DNA of 45,659 nucleotides from Lysobacterales bacterium. Its GTDB lineage: Bacteria; Pseudomonadota; Gammaproteobacteria; Xanthomonadales; SZUA-36. Shown here in pieces: positions 18,103-27,741 of this stretch. The DNA lies in NCBI GenBank assembly GCA_029859505.1, contig JAOUCZ010000004.1, positions 1 to 45,659 on the forward strand, in the 5' to 3' direction. The position numbers and the translations under genes were made by a program. How positions within the stretch are numbered: position 1 is the stretch's first letter; each line of letters begins with the position of its first letter. The notes beneath the pieces were generated by a model. The model ran no database searches. It had not been told where the DNA came from and was given only the letters and a program-made list of their open reading frames with translations.

Positions 18103-18522
18103 ATGGCAGACACTATGAAAAAAATCACACGAAGCAAACAGGACTGGCAGGCACAACTCGATGCCGAACAGTATCGCGTCACCCGTGAAGCCGGCACCGA
18201 GGCGCCACACAGCGGTAAATATTGTGATCATACCGGGGAAGGCTTCTACCTATGTGTGTGTTGCGAACATCCCCTGTTCGATTCCGGGAGCAAGTACCAC
18301 TCCGGTTGTGGCTGGCCCAGTTTCCATGGCGAGCTTGATACGGCGGAAGTGGTACAGCGTCCGGATACCAGCCATGGAATGCACCGCATCGAACTTTTAT
18401 GTCCCGCCTGTGACGCCCACCTGGGACACATCTTTCCCGATGGGCCGCCACCAACCGGACAACGATATTGCATCAACTCGGCATCACTGAAATTTGTGGA
18501 TGATATAAATCACAAAAAATGA
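18103..18522 (+). CDS. msrB: Peptide-methionine (R)-S-oxide reductase MsrB
   Basis: MsrB reduces methionine-R-sulfoxide in oxidised proteins. The 139-residue chain is complete. It has two zinc CxxC pairs (CVCC and CPAC), the SGCGWPSF motif, [18 protein letters not shown], and the catalytic cysteine in [11 protein letters not shown]. There is no signal peptide, so it is cytoplasmic. The start is ATG at 18103 or 18115; both precede the conserved domain. Its stop overlaps the next gene's start by 4 bases (ATGA type), indicating co-translation with the aminopeptidase-like lipoprotein. Confidence 0.96.
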   Translation: MADTMKKITRSKQDWQAQLDAEQYRVTREAGTEAPHSGKYCDHTGEGFYLCVCCEHPLFDSGSKYHSGCGWPSFHGELDTAEVVQRPDTSHGMHRIELLCPACDAHLGHIFPDGPPPTGQRYCINSASLKFVDDINHKK

Positions 18523-19577
18523 TTCTCCGCCTTTTATTGGTTTTGTGTCTCACCGCCTGCTCCGGCCCGTCCTATTACCTGCAGGCGATGTCGGGCCAGA
18601 ACAAGCTGATGAAGTCGCGTCAGGATATTCAATCACTCCTGGATGATCCGGCAACCCCGGAAGAGCTTGCCGGTCATCTTAAGACCGCTGAACAGATCAA
18701 GGAATTTGCACAAGACGAACTGGATTTGCCGTTAGACGGTAGTTACTCGAGCTATGTTGAAGTTGAAGGCGAGGCGTTGGTATGGAATGTCGTTGCCACC
18801 GGGGAGTTCTCCCTGCAGCCGAAAAAATGGTGTTTCCTGGTGGCAGGTTGCGTGCCCTACCGGGGATTTTTTGCAAAGCAAAAAGCCCGGAAATCCGCCG
18901 ATCGTTTGTCTCAAAAAGGCATGGATGTCATTGTTTCACCTGCCGCTGCTTATTCCTCACTCGGGTGGTTCAACGACCCCCTGCTCAGCACCATGTTTTC
19001 CGATTCAGATTCCCGCCTCGCCGCCTACCTCTTCCATGAACTGGCCCATCAACGTCTGTATAACAAAAATGACGGCCTCTTCAACGAGGGATACGCCAAT
19101 TTTGTCGAGCAAGCCGGGGTCAGGTCATGGCTGGAATTCAAGCAACGGCCTGATGAGCTAAAAAGGTGGCAGCAACTTCAGGAAGTGAGCAGTGATTTTT
19201 CCAGCCTGGTGGGAAAATCGCGTACTGATCTCTACAAGCTATACCACAGCAACCAGACCGAAACTGCCATGAGGCAGCAAAAAGCGGAGATCTTTGCTTC
19301 TCTTGAGCATGACTATCACAAACTCAGCAACGAAAAATGGCAGGGAAAGCGTTACTACTCATCCTGGTTTAAAGAACCTCTCAATAATGCCAGGCTGGCA
19401 CTGTACAATACCTATGAAGGCAGCCATTGTGCATTCCAGAGATTATGGGATCAAAGCGGGGGTAACTGGCAGAAGTTTCACCAATTGGCTGAACAGAAAT
19501 CCTCACTGCAAAAAGATGAACGGCGGGAATGGTTGAATCAAACATGTCCAGAGATTGCACCGCAAACCGATTTGTGA
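18519..19577 (+). CDS. Putative zinc aminopeptidase lipoprotein (HExxH)
   Basis: A lipoprotein signal ([16 protein letters not shown], lipobox LTAC) points to outer-membrane or periplasmic anchoring through a lipidated Cys14. The body matches the 'putative aminopeptidase' family (PF10023) found across proteobacteria: [13 protein letters not shown] near the N terminus, [10 protein letters not shown] before the active site, and HELAHQRLY, an HExxH zinc motif, with [13 protein letters not shown] providing the likely third ligand. Substrate is unknown. The length of 352 residues is normal. It overlaps msrB by 4 bases. Confidence 0.85.
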   Translation: MILRLLLVLCLTACSGPSYYLQAMSGQNKLMKSRQDIQSLLDDPATPEELAGHLKTAEQIKEFAQDELDLPLDGSYSSYVEVEGEALVWNVVATGEFSLQPKKWCFLVAGCVPYRGFFAKQKARKSADRLSQKGMDVIVSPAAAYSSLGWFNDPLLSTMFSDSDSRLAAYLFHELAHQRLYNKNDGLFNEGYANFVEQAGVRSWLEFKQRPDELKRWQQLQEVSSDFSSLVGKSRTDLYKLYHSNQTETAMRQQKAEIFASLEHDYHKLSNEKWQGKRYYSSWFKEPLNNARLALYNTYEGSHCAFQRLWDQSGGNWQKFHQLAEQKSSLQKDERREWLNQTCPEIAPQTDL

Positions 19578-19686
19578 CAACTTGCTCTCTGAATCACACC
19601 GGCGTGTTGTAAAAATTCATGACCCAGAACAACGAATCCCTTGCTACAATGCGCGCGCTGACCCTGTTCAAATACGGCGCCAATTT

Positions 19687-21891
19687 GTGATTCGAATAAA
19701 CTCCAGAGCATCCATACTGATAACGGCCATAGGCGTCGCCCTTATGGTGTTTTGGGAGCCTGTATTCGCTGACGAAACCGGTGTACCGCAACTGTCCTGC
19801 CCCGGACCAAGCCTTGCGCCGATGGTTGAAAACACGCCGGACCGCTCAGACTCACCCATCTCTGTGAAAACACGGCAATTCGATGCCAGGAAAATGGGAA
19901 TGGCCGTGGCCCGCGAAGAAGTGGAGTTACGCCGTGCAGACCAGGTACTGACTACCGAACTGCTGGAATACGACACACAAACTGAGATCGTTACGATGCC
20001 CGGAAAGGTGTCTTACGAAGATTCGGTTATGTACATCAATGGCACCAGTGCAAAATACAACTTCCTCGAAGAGAGCGGTGAATTTATTGATGTCGATTAC
20101 GGCATTGTAGGCTCCAGTGCAAGAGGTACGGCAACGGAGGTTACACTCGAGGCAGGCGATCATTCCATATTGCATCACTTGCAGTTTACGACCTGTCCGG
20201 GAGAAACACCCGAATGGCTGTTGAGAGCAAAGGAACTCGACCTGGACTTTGAAGAAGGCATGGGCACCGTAAAGGGTGCGCAGCTCAGGTTCTTTGACAT
20301 ACCGTTTCTGTATCTGCCCTATATGACATTTCCCATTGATGACCGCCGCAAAAGCGGTTTTCTTTATCCATATATCAGTACCGCCAATGACAATGGCTTC
20401 GAATTTAGCATTCCCTATTACTGGAACATCGCACCCAACCAGGACGCCACCATTACGCCTCGATACTTCACCGAGAGGGGCTTCATGCTGACAGGCGAGT
20501 ACCGGTTTATGACTCGGCGCACCGTCGGTGAACTGGATTTCGACTACCTGCACGATGACAAGAAGACCGGGGAAAGGCGCTTCCATTACCGTTTTGCCCA
20601 TACGGCCCAATTCAGTCCCCGCTGGTATAGCCAGTTACTGGTTGACCGGGTCAGTGATGATCAGTACTTTCAGGACTTCAGCAACAGTTTGGCCTCGGCT
20701 TCAAGACAGTATCTGCGAAGCAAATACGGCATTTATGGCAGCGGCCGCTTCTGGCAATTGCGGACTTATATCGATGATTTCCAGGTGGTTGACGAGGCTG
20801 TTAACCTGATCAACAAGCCCTACACACGCCTGCCACGTGTTGTCTTCGATCTTGATCAGCCACTGGGCATCAGGGGCCTGGGGTTTCAGCTGGACGCAGA
20901 ACTGGTTTATTTTGACAGGGATATCGGCGTTACCGGTGCCCGCCTGGATATTTACCCGCGTTTTATGTGGAACATCGAAACCAACTGGGGCTACGTAAGG
21001 CCAAGTGCAGGTTACCGCTATACGCTTTATGATCTGAATTGGCACCAAGTACCCGGCGATTTGGACAGAACACCTGACCGGGGCACGGAAATTCTCAGTT
21101 TCGACACCGGCCTGTTCTTTGAACGAGATGGCAAAAATGGAAACCTGCAAACGCTGGAACCCCGTTTGTTTTATCTCTATGTACCGTATGAAGACCAGAA
21201 AGGTATCCCCATATTTGACACGGCACCCTATACCTTCGGTTTCAGCCAGTTGTTTCACTACAACCGCTTTACCGGTGCAGACCGCCAGTCAGATGCCAAC
21301 CAGTTGACGCTGGCCCTGACCACCCGCACCATAGACCAGGTCAATGGGCGTGAACTGTGGAGTTTGAGTTTTGGCCAGATTCTCTACTTTGAAGACCAGA
21401 GAGTGCTATCGATCGACGACATACCCTTGCTAAGTGAAGATTCCTCCCCGTTCATTGCAGAGTTAGTGGTTAACCTGACAAATCGCCTCAACGCCCGCAT
21501 CGGCACGCAATGGAGTTGGCAAGATAATAATTTTGATGTCGCCGTGCTGGGCGCAACTTATACCTCACCCCGCGGTTTGCGTCTGGGTGCAGAATACCGT
21601 TACAGACGCGGCAGCGTTGACCAGTTTGATATCCGCTACTACCAGCCAATCAATGAGAGCTGGCGTGCGTTGGCCCGGGTAAACTATTCATTGCTGGATT
21701 CCGATTTGTTGTCGGCTGAAGCAGGCATTGAATACGATAGTTGCTGTTGGGCAATTCGTATGGTCGCCAAACGTTTCCTCAGAAACCGCGAGGGAGACCA
21801 TCGTGATGCCCTCTATGTCCAGCTGGTACTCAAAGGGCTGGGTGATTTCGGGCGTAAAACCGCACCACTTTTTTACGACCTTGCCTACTGA
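19687..21891 (+). CDS. lptD: LPS-assembly outer-membrane protein LptD
   Basis: LptD is the beta-barrel of the LptDE translocon that inserts lipopolysaccharide into the outer leaflet. A signal peptide (ILITAIGVALMVFWEPVFA) is followed by the OstA/LptA-like periplasmic domain (about residues 70-190) and a large C-terminal barrel with many aromatic-ended strands. The disulfide cysteines are in place: LSCPG near the mature N terminus, FTTCPGE, and the adjacent pair YDSCCWAIRM near the end. The DIPFLYLPYMTFPIDDRRKSGFLYP stretch is also typical. The track start at 19555 overlaps the previous gene and adds a non-signal extension; GTG at 19687 gives a proper signal sequence (734 residues). It leads the lptD-surA-pdxA-rsmA-apaGH block. 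Confidence 0.93.
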   Translation: MIRINSRASILITAIGVALMVFWEPVFADETGVPQLSCPGPSLAPMVENTPDRSDSPISVKTRQFDARKMGMAVAREEVELRRADQVLTTELLEYDTQTEIVTMPGKVSYEDSVMYINGTSAKYNFLEESGEFIDVDYGIVGSSARGTATEVTLEAGDHSILHHLQFTTCPGETPEWLLRAKELDLDFEEGMGTVKGAQLRFFDIPFLYLPYMTFPIDDRRKSGFLYPYISTANDNGFEFSIPYYWNIAPNQDATITPRYFTERGFMLTGEYRFMTRRTVGELDFDYLHDDKKTGERRFHYRFAHTAQFSPRWYSQLLVDRVSDDQYFQDFSNSLASASRQYLRSKYGIYGSGRFWQLRTYIDDFQVVDEAVNLINKPYTRLPRVVFDLDQPLGIRGLGFQLDAELVYFDRDIGVTGARLDIYPRFMWNIETNWGYVRPSAGYRYTLYDLNWHQVPGDLDRTPDRGTEILSFDTGLFFERDGKNGNLQTLEPRLFYLYVPYEDQKGIPIFDTAPYTFGFSQLFHYNRFTGADRQSDANQLTLALTTRTIDQVNGRELWSLSFGQILYFEDQRVLSIDDIPLLSEDSSPFIAELVVNLTNRLNARIGTQWSWQDNNFDVAVLGATYTSPRGLRLGAEYRYRRGSVDQFDIRYYQPINESWRALARVNYSLLDSDLLSAEAGIEYDSCCWAIRMVAKRFLRNREGDHRDALYVQLVLKGLGDFGRKTAPLFYDLAY

Positions 21892-21931
21892 TACTCGATA
21901 CCTCCCGGCAAGCGACTGACGAGACAGGAAC

Positions 21932-23155
21932 ATGCTCAAGACACAGATCAAGACAAACGATATCCTCCAGGGTGTACGTTATGAAATCCGCGGCGAACTG
22001 GCCGCACGTGCCGTCGAGCTTGAGCGACAGGGTTACGAGATTATTTCACTGAACATCGGCAACCCCGGTCTGTTCGGTTTCCGCACGCCGGAGACCATGC
22101 GACTGGCGATGATTGAAAACCTGGGCCAGAGTGAGGCCTATTGTCATCAGAAGGGCATTTTTCCAGCCCGTGAAGCAGTCGTGATGCAGCAACAGGGACG
22201 CGGCGTGATGGATGTCACGGCAGACGATGTTTTCATAGGCAATGGTGTCAGCGAGTGTATCGACCTGACCCTGCGTGCGATGCTCAACAGTGGTGACGAG
22301 GTTTTGATTCCCAGCCCGGATTACCCCTTATGGAGCGCTTCGGTTGCCCTCAACCACGGCACGCCGGTCTACTACCGTTGCCAACCGGAGAACGGTTTTC
22401 AGCCCGACCCGGATGAAATACGCAGCCTGTTGACCAAACGCACCCGTGCGATTGTGCTGATCAACCCCAACAACCCTACCGGTGCAGTCTACAGCCGTGA
22501 ACTGCTTGAAGAAATTGCGGCCATTGCCGAACAGAATCAACTGGTGGTGTTCAGCGACGAAATATACGACGAAATGCTTTATGGCAACGCGAAGCACATT
22601 CCAATGGCAACACTGGTGCATGACACCCTGTGTGCGACCTTTAATGGGTTGTCCAAGGTTTACCGGGCCTGCGGTTACCGGGTCGGATGGGTGGCTTTTA
22701 GTGGTGACAGGGAAAATGCCAGGGACTACCTGCACGCAGTCGAACTGGTCGCTTCGTTGAGACTATGCGCCAATGTACCCGGACAATGGGCCGTGCAAAC
22801 CGCATTGGGAGGCTACCAGAGCATACTGGAACTGACCTCCCAGGGTGGTCGCCTGTTCCAGGCGCGGCAGGCCGTCATTGATGGCGTCAATAACAGCAAA
22901 TTTATGTCACTGGTCGAACCCGACGGTGCAATGTATGCGTTTCCTGCCATTGATACCAGCATGTTCAGTTCATTCGATGACCAGGCTTTTGCTATGGAGT
23001 TGCTGGAGAAAAAACACGTGCTGATTGCACCGGGCAGTAGTTTCAATGTGCCCTATCGGAATCATTTCCGGCTGACCACTTTGCCAACCGACCGCAAGAT
23101 GCAAACCGTTTTTGAGCGCATGGAAGACGTCCTTGAAAGCATGCAGACGAGATGA
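21932..23155 (+). CDS. PLP-dependent class I/II aminotransferase (AlaA-like)
   Basis: The 407-residue protein is a fold-type I aminotransferase closest in pattern to AlaA/YfbQ glutamate-pyruvate aminotransferases: N-terminal YEIRGELAARAVELERQG, NIGNPGLFGFRTPE, the PLP-contact PSPDYPLWSASV, NPNNPTGAVYS, DEIYDEMLYG, the catalytic lysine in FNGLSKVYRACGYRVGW, and the carboxylate-binding arginine in NHFRLTTLP. It probably makes alanine from pyruvate and glutamate; other small amino acids are possible. It has a ribosome site GACAGGAAC and sits between lptD and surA, two genes that are usually adjacent, so it is an unusual guest in this operon. Confidence 0.9.
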   Translation: MLKTQIKTNDILQGVRYEIRGELAARAVELERQGYEIISLNIGNPGLFGFRTPETMRLAMIENLGQSEAYCHQKGIFPAREAVVMQQQGRGVMDVTADDVFIGNGVSECIDLTLRAMLNSGDEVLIPSPDYPLWSASVALNHGTPVYYRCQPENGFQPDPDEIRSLLTKRTRAIVLINPNNPTGAVYSRELLEEIAAIAEQNQLVVFSDEIYDEMLYGNAKHIPMATLVHDTLCATFNGLSKVYRACGYRVGWVAFSGDRENARDYLHAVELVASLRLCANVPGQWAVQTALGGYQSILELTSQGGRLFQARQAVIDGVNNSKFMSLVEPDGAMYAFPAIDTSMFSSFDDQAFAMELLEKKHVLIAPGSSFNVPYRNHFRLTTLPTDRKMQTVFERMEDVLESMQTR

Positions 23156-23267
23156 AAACAATAGAAATCCTGACGACAGCTGTCTCTGGTATCGGTTAAA
23201 ATAGGCGGTTCGGTATTAAACAGGCAACTTTTTGGTATTGCTACACTCAAATACCGGACAAAGGAAT

Positions 23268-24593
23268 ATGGGAAAATCCCGGAGACAAGTCTTTATGAGA
23301 AGTTTTAAGCACCCTGCAGTTTGGGTCATGTGCATCGCCCTGCTGTCACCCGTGGCAAGCAATACGGCGATGGCGCAAAACACTGTCCAGATCGATTCTA
23401 TCGTTGCACTGGTAGATGACGACGTCATTCTTCGCAGTGAACTGGAAATCGCCACCAAGGGTATCGTCGATAGAATACGTCAGCAGGGTGGAGATCTTCC
23501 ACCGAAAAGCCTGCTTGAAAAGCAGGTACTCGATCGGTTGATCATCCGTCGTCTGCAACTGCTCAGGGCATACCAGACGGGCATCAGGATCAGTGATGCC
23601 GATATTGACCAGTCGATGATGATGCTTGCCCAGCAGAACCAGATTTCGCTGATGCAATTGCGCCAGGTGATCGAGGCCGATGGCGAAGATTTCGCTGAGT
23701 TTCGCCAGAATATTGGTGAAGAGATGATGACCGAACGCCTGCGCCAACGGGTTGTCAACAGCATGGACCCCATTACCGAAACCGAAATTGATATCCTGCT
23801 GGCTTCCGAGGGTTACAGCACCGGTGAATATAATATTTCACATATCCTGATCGGTATGAGTGAAGGCGCCACACCACCACAGATTGCCGCCGCGGAAACT
23901 AAAGCAAACAATGTTTACCAGCAACTGGAAGAAGGTCTGGATTTCGCATCGGCCGCCATCAGCTACTCTGATGCACAGGAAGCGCTGGAAGGTGGCCTGG
24001 TCGGTTGGCGGGATCTTAATTCCGTTCCGGTTGTCTTTTCCGAGTCGATCAAAAACCTGAGAGCAGGCCAGATGACGACACCGATCCGCAGCCCTGCCGG
24101 CTTCCATATTATCAAGGTCAATGATTACCGCGAGCGTTCCCAGGTGTTGGCAACCGAATACCATGCCCGCCATATCATGGTCGAAACCAATGACCTGGTC
24201 GGCCCAAGAGAGGCCATGGAGCAGATTCGTGACATTCACCAACAACTCATCGACGGTGCAGATTTTGCCGAGCTTGCGAGGGAATACTCCGATGACGTGT
24301 CGAGCGCCAACCTGGGTGGCGATATGGGCTGGTTTTTGCCAAAGGCATTTGGCGAGCGAATGGAGCAAACTCTCACAGCAATGGATGATGGTGAGATCAG
24401 CGAAGCGTTTCAAACTGAATCGGGCTGGCACATCATCGAGCGCCTTGGTACACGTGAGAAAGATGTCACCGTGGAATCCACCCGTAATGCAGCGCGTGCC
24501 AACCTTCAACAACGAAAAATGGATATCGAGGTTGAGCAGTTCTTGCAGCAGATGCGTGACGAGGCCTTCGTAGAAATCAGGCTGGATAGCTGA
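23268..24593 (+). CDS. surA: Periplasmic chaperone / peptidyl-prolyl isomerase SurA
   Basis: SurA escorts unfolded outer-membrane proteins, including LptD, through the periplasm. A signal peptide (WVMCIALLSPVASNTAMAQ) precedes the N-terminal chaperone domain (IVALVDDDVILRSELE, LLEKQVLDRLIIRRLQL) and two parvulin domains (YNISHILIGMSEGAT and YHARHIMVETND, each followed by FAELA-like and GGDMGWF-like motifs), then the short C-terminal helix. The length of about 440 residues is normal. The track begins at a TTG. Two better ATGs exist at 23268 (AAAGGAAT in front) and 23295 (GGAG 11 bases in front, cleanest signal peptide); I list the first but either may be used. Confidence 0.94.
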   Translation: MGKSRRQVFMRSFKHPAVWVMCIALLSPVASNTAMAQNTVQIDSIVALVDDDVILRSELEIATKGIVDRIRQQGGDLPPKSLLEKQVLDRLIIRRLQLLRAYQTGIRISDADIDQSMMMLAQQNQISLMQLRQVIEADGEDFAEFRQNIGEEMMTERLRQRVVNSMDPITETEIDILLASEGYSTGEYNISHILIGMSEGATPPQIAAAETKANNVYQQLEEGLDFASAAISYSDAQEALEGGLVGWRDLNSVPVVFSESIKNLRAGQMTTPIRSPAGFHIIKVNDYRERSQVLATEYHARHIMVETNDLVGPREAMEQIRDIHQQLIDGADFAELAREYSDDVSSANLGGDMGWFLPKAFGERMEQTLTAMDDGEISEAFQTESGWHIIERLGTREKDVTVESTRNAARANLQQRKMDIEVEQFLQQMRDEAFVEIRLDS

Positions 24594-24647
24594 GCACCGT
24601 TTCAGCTTCGGCAACATAACCGCCAGGCAAAACATGCGACAGCGATC

Positions 24648-25622
24648 ATGATTAAGGAAAACCCCGTGCTCGCCCTGACACCCGGCGAGCCTGCCGGTGT
24701 GGGACCCGAATGCACCGTGCGCCTGGCCCATGAACATCCCCAATTACGTCTGCTGACCGTTGCAGACCCCCAATTATTGGCCACTGCTGCCGATGCCCTC
24801 GGGGTCGATATAGCGGTCAAAGCCTGGCAACCCGGTGACAAGATCATGCCGGGTCAAATCAACTGCTATCCCGTGGCAATGGCTCAAGCGGTCAAACCTG
24901 GTCATCCAGATCCTGCCAATGCGGCTTACGTGGTAGAAACGATAAAATCGGCCGTCAGGCTAGTACGGGCCGGCCACGCTTCGGCACTGGTCACCGGACC
25001 GGTACACAAAGGTGTCATTAATGACGGTGGGATCGCGTTTAGCGGCCACACTGAACTGCTTGCTGAGCTTGCCGGCATGAAAAAGGTGGTTATGATGCTG
25101 GCCGCCGGAAGTCTGCGGGTGGCACTGGTGACGACACATCTGCCACTACGCGATGTAGCCGACGCAATCACCATTGAGAATGTCCGCAGCAGTTTACGTA
25201 TTACCGATAAGGAACTGCGTACCCGTTTTGGAATCAGCGATCCGGTGATCCAGGTCCTGGGGTTGAACCCGCATGCAGGGGAAGGCGGTCACCTCGGTCA
25301 TGAAGATGCCCAGGTTATTCAAAAGGTCATCGAGGAATGCAGGGCGGAAGGTATTCAAGCCCTTGGGCCGGTACCCGCTGATACGGCATTCACGCCCACC
25401 CGGCTGGCGGCCTGCGATGCCGTGCTGGCTATGTACCACGACCAGGGACTACCAGTGCTCAAACATGCGGGTTTTGGCAAAGCTGTCAATATCACACTGG
25501 GTTTGCCATTTATCCGGACCTCGGTTGATCATGGTACCGCTCTGGATATCGCCGGAAAAAACCGGGCCGACGCCAGCAGCATGTACACCGCCGCCTGCGC
25601 TGCACAGGACATGTGCCGTTGA
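24648..25622 (+). CDS. pdxA: 4-hydroxythreonine-4-phosphate dehydrogenase PdxA
   Basis: PdxA oxidises 4-phosphohydroxy-L-threonine in the DXP-dependent pathway to pyridoxal phosphate. The 324-residue chain has the standard motifs: LTPGEPAGVGPE at the N terminus, VTGPVHKGVIND, the metal histidine in FSGHTELLAEL, LNPHAGEGGHLGHED, MYHDQGLPVLKH and LPFIRTSVDHGTALDIAG. It follows surA by 54 bases, the usual order, and its end overlaps the rsmA start. PLP is the cofactor of the aminotransferase two genes upstream, but I would not read regulation into that. Confidence 0.97.
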   Translation: MIKENPVLALTPGEPAGVGPECTVRLAHEHPQLRLLTVADPQLLATAADALGVDIAVKAWQPGDKIMPGQINCYPVAMAQAVKPGHPDPANAAYVVETIKSAVRLVRAGHASALVTGPVHKGVINDGGIAFSGHTELLAELAGMKKVVMMLAAGSLRVALVTTHLPLRDVADAITIENVRSSLRITDKELRTRFGISDPVIQVLGLNPHAGEGGHLGHEDAQVIQKVIEECRAEGIQALGPVPADTAFTPTRLAACDAVLAMYHDQGLPVLKHAGFGKAVNITLGLPFIRTSVDHGTALDIAGKNRADASSMYTAACAAQDMCR

Positions 25623-26404
25623 GACACAAAGCACGTAAACGGTTTGGCCAAAACTTTCTGCATGACCATCAGGTCATTGATCGGATCATAGCGAGCATCG
25701 CACCCAGATCATCGGACCTGCTGGTTGAAATCGGTCCGGGCCAGGCAGCACTTACCCGGCCTTTGCTCGACAGCGGAGCTGAACTGCACCTCATCGAGCT
25801 TGACCGCGATCTTGTCGCAAAACTCGAGGAACAGTTTGCCGGCAACTCCAATATCACCATTCATTCCTGCGACGCGTTAAAGGCGAACCTGCCTGAATTG
25901 ACCGGCCATCGGCCGTTCAGGCTGATTGGCAACCTGCCCTATAACATCTCCACACCACTGATATTCCACATACTGCAATGGAGTGACCTGGTGGTTGATA
26001 TGCACTTCATGCTGCAAAAGGAAGTGGTTGATCGTATGGCTGCCGCACCGGGTAGCCGTACCTATGGCCGTCTGTCGGTGATGACCCAGTTCCGTGCCGA
26101 TGTCAGGCCGCTATTTGATGTACTGCCGGAAAGTTTCTCACCGGTGCCAAAGGTTTGCTCGAGCATCGTCCGTTTACAACCCCTTAAAGAGCCGCCTGCG
26201 GATGCGGGCTCGTTTGAACGACTGGCAAAGGTAGTAACCGCCGCATTCTCAATGCGTCGCAAAACACTGCGTAATAGTCTCAGTAGTGTTTTATCCGAGG
26301 AGCAGATCATCGAGGCAGGCATCGACCCGGGACAACGTGCGGAACAACTCGACCTGTCGCAGTTTGCCGCACTTGCCCGATCACTACCGAATGATGCAAA
26401 CTGA
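25613..26404 (+). CDS. rsmA: 16S rRNA (adenine1518-N6/adenine1519-N6)-dimethyltransferase RsmA (KsgA)
   Basis: RsmA dimethylates two adjacent adenines in the 3' hairpin of 16S rRNA, a late step in small-subunit assembly. Motifs are complete: RFGQNFLHD at the N terminus, the SAM loop LVEIGPGQAALT, the acidic ELDRDL, and the catalytic LIGNLPYNISTPLI. The family's C-terminal helical domain (FSMRRKTLRNSL) follows. No ATG is available. The track uses GTG at 25613, overlapping pdxA by 10 bases. TTG at 25619, sharing TTGA with the pdxA stop and having GGA about 9 bases upstream, is equally likely. Either way the two genes are translationally coupled. Confidence 0.96.
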   Translation: MPLRHKARKRFGQNFLHDHQVIDRIIASIAPRSSDLLVEIGPGQAALTRPLLDSGAELHLIELDRDLVAKLEEQFAGNSNITIHSCDALKANLPELTGHRPFRLIGNLPYNISTPLIFHILQWSDLVVDMHFMLQKEVVDRMAAAPGSRTYGRLSVMTQFRADVRPLFDVLPESFSPVPKVCSSIVRLQPLKEPPADAGSFERLAKVVTAAFSMRRKTLRNSLSSVLSEEQIIEAGIDPGQRAEQLDLSQFAALARSLPNDAN

Positions 26405-26441
26405 GCATCAATAACATTCCCATTGGCACAGAGCAGTTGTC

Positions 26442-26810
26442 ATGACAAAAACACTAATCGTTGATGTGATCGCACAACCCGAATTTCTCGGCAAGCACGA
26501 GGATAAGTTTGCCTTCGCCTATACGATTAACATCACCAATCGCTCTGAGCAAAACATCACCCTGCGAAATCGCCACTGGATCATTACGCATGCCGATGGT
26601 GCAACGGAAGAAGTGATTGGCGAGGGCGTTATCGGTAAAACACCGGAACTGGCTCCAGGTAAATCCTACAGCTATACCAGCGGAGCACTGATTCCCACCC
26701 CGATAGGTTCGATGCGGGGTTCTTACGGTTTTGTCACCGACGACGGCGTTTCCTTTCGTACGGAAATTCCCGAGTTCACCCTGCACACACCTGACGCGCC
26801 GCTGCATTAG
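26442..26810 (+). CDS. apaG: ApaG-domain protein
   Basis: The 122-residue protein is a full ApaG domain with a fibronectin-like beta sandwich: FAFAYTINITNRSEQNITL, LRNRHWIITHADG, GEGVIGKTPELAPGKSYSYTSG, and MRGSYGFVTDDGVSF. Its function is not settled; the family is linked to divalent-cation tolerance in Salmonella (CorD) and always sits with apaH. It lies between rsmA (37 bases) and apaH (18 bases) in the usual order. Confidence 0.96.
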   Translation: MTKTLIVDVIAQPEFLGKHEDKFAFAYTINITNRSEQNITLRNRHWIITHADGATEEVIGEGVIGKTPELAPGKSYSYTSGALIPTPIGSMRGSYGFVTDDGVSFRTEIPEFTLHTPDAPLH

Positions 26811-26828
26811 CCGCTCTGGGTTACCATA

Positions 26829-27644
26829 ATGAGTACCTATCTGATTGGCGATATACAGGGTTGTTATAGCTCGCTTCATCGTTTGCTGGAAGCCATTCAC
26901 TTTGACCCGGAAAATGACCGCTTGTGGTCATGTGGTGACCTCGTCAACCGAGGTGGAAAATCACTGGAAGTATTACGCCTGTTAAAAAGCCTCGGGTCAT
27001 CGGTCAGTGTGACACTCGGCAACCATGATCTACACCTGTTAGCAAATTACCACCGGTATCCACAGGGAAATTCAGGCAATTCTGAATTTGATGCCATATT
27101 CGCTGCTCCGGAATGTGACGAGTTGATTGAATGGCTGATCAAATTTCCACTCGCCAGTTGGTCCGAGGAGTTTCAATTACTGCGTGTTCATGCCGGCGTC
27201 ATACCACAGTGGGACTGGCAGGCTGCGATCAGCGCATCTGATGAAGTATCCACAATTTTACAATCCGACCAGCGTGGTGAATTTTTCAAGCGAATGTACT
27301 CAAACAAGCCCAGGCTCTGGCGTGAAGAGAGAACCGGTTGGAAACGCGTGCGCCTGATTACCAATATTTTGACCCGCCTGCGTTTCTGCGATGAACTGGG
27401 CCGCGGAATCTATAACGTATCCGGCCCACCGGGATCCCAACCGAACCACTACAAACCCTGGTTCAAGCACAAACACCGGCAAACCCGGGATATCACCGTC
27501 GCTTTCGGACATTGGGCAGCGCTGGGCTTGCGTGTGAAAAAACGCTATTTCGCCATGGATTCCGGTTGTGTATGGGGCGGCAGGCTAAGCGCCCTGAAAC
27601 TGGAAGACCACACCATCTACCAGGTCAAGTGCACAGAAAACTAA
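26829..27644 (+). CDS. apaH: Symmetrical bis(5'-nucleosyl)-tetraphosphatase ApaH
   Basis: ApaH hydrolyses Ap4A to two ADP and so controls dinucleoside-polyphosphate alarmones and RNA-cap removal. The metallophosphatase motifs are in order: GDIQGCYSSL (GDxxG), SCGDLVNRGGKS (GDxVxRG) and TLGNHDLHLLA (GNHD), with a late histidine in VAFGHWAALGL. The length of 271 residues is normal. It ends the lptD-apaH series; a repeat-rich 459-base non-coding gap follows. Confidence 0.96.
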   Translation: MSTYLIGDIQGCYSSLHRLLEAIHFDPENDRLWSCGDLVNRGGKSLEVLRLLKSLGSSVSVTLGNHDLHLLANYHRYPQGNSGNSEFDAIFAAPECDELIEWLIKFPLASWSEEFQLLRVHAGVIPQWDWQAAISASDEVSTILQSDQRGEFFKRMYSNKPRLWREERTGWKRVRLITNILTRLRFCDELGRGIYNVSGPPGSQPNHYKPWFKHKHRQTRDITVAFGHWAALGLRVKKRYFAMDSGCVWGGRLSALKLEDHTIYQVKCTEN

Positions 27645-27741
27645 TGTGGTGCGCAACAAGATATGCGCCACGCCATGACCCAATCTTACCTTTTGCCTTT
27701 GCACTTGATGGTTGAAATTTCATCAGGGCGCCAAGGCTGCA

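Noticed and set aside
19555-19686. N-terminal extension of lptD in the ORF track
   Set aside because: It overlaps the preceding gene and would put 44 non-signal residues before a clear signal peptide. The GTG at 19687 fits better.
23175-23215. TAAAAT-containing promoter before surA
   Set aside because: A TTAAAATAGG sequence is present but there is no acceptable -35 at the right distance, so support is too weak to list.
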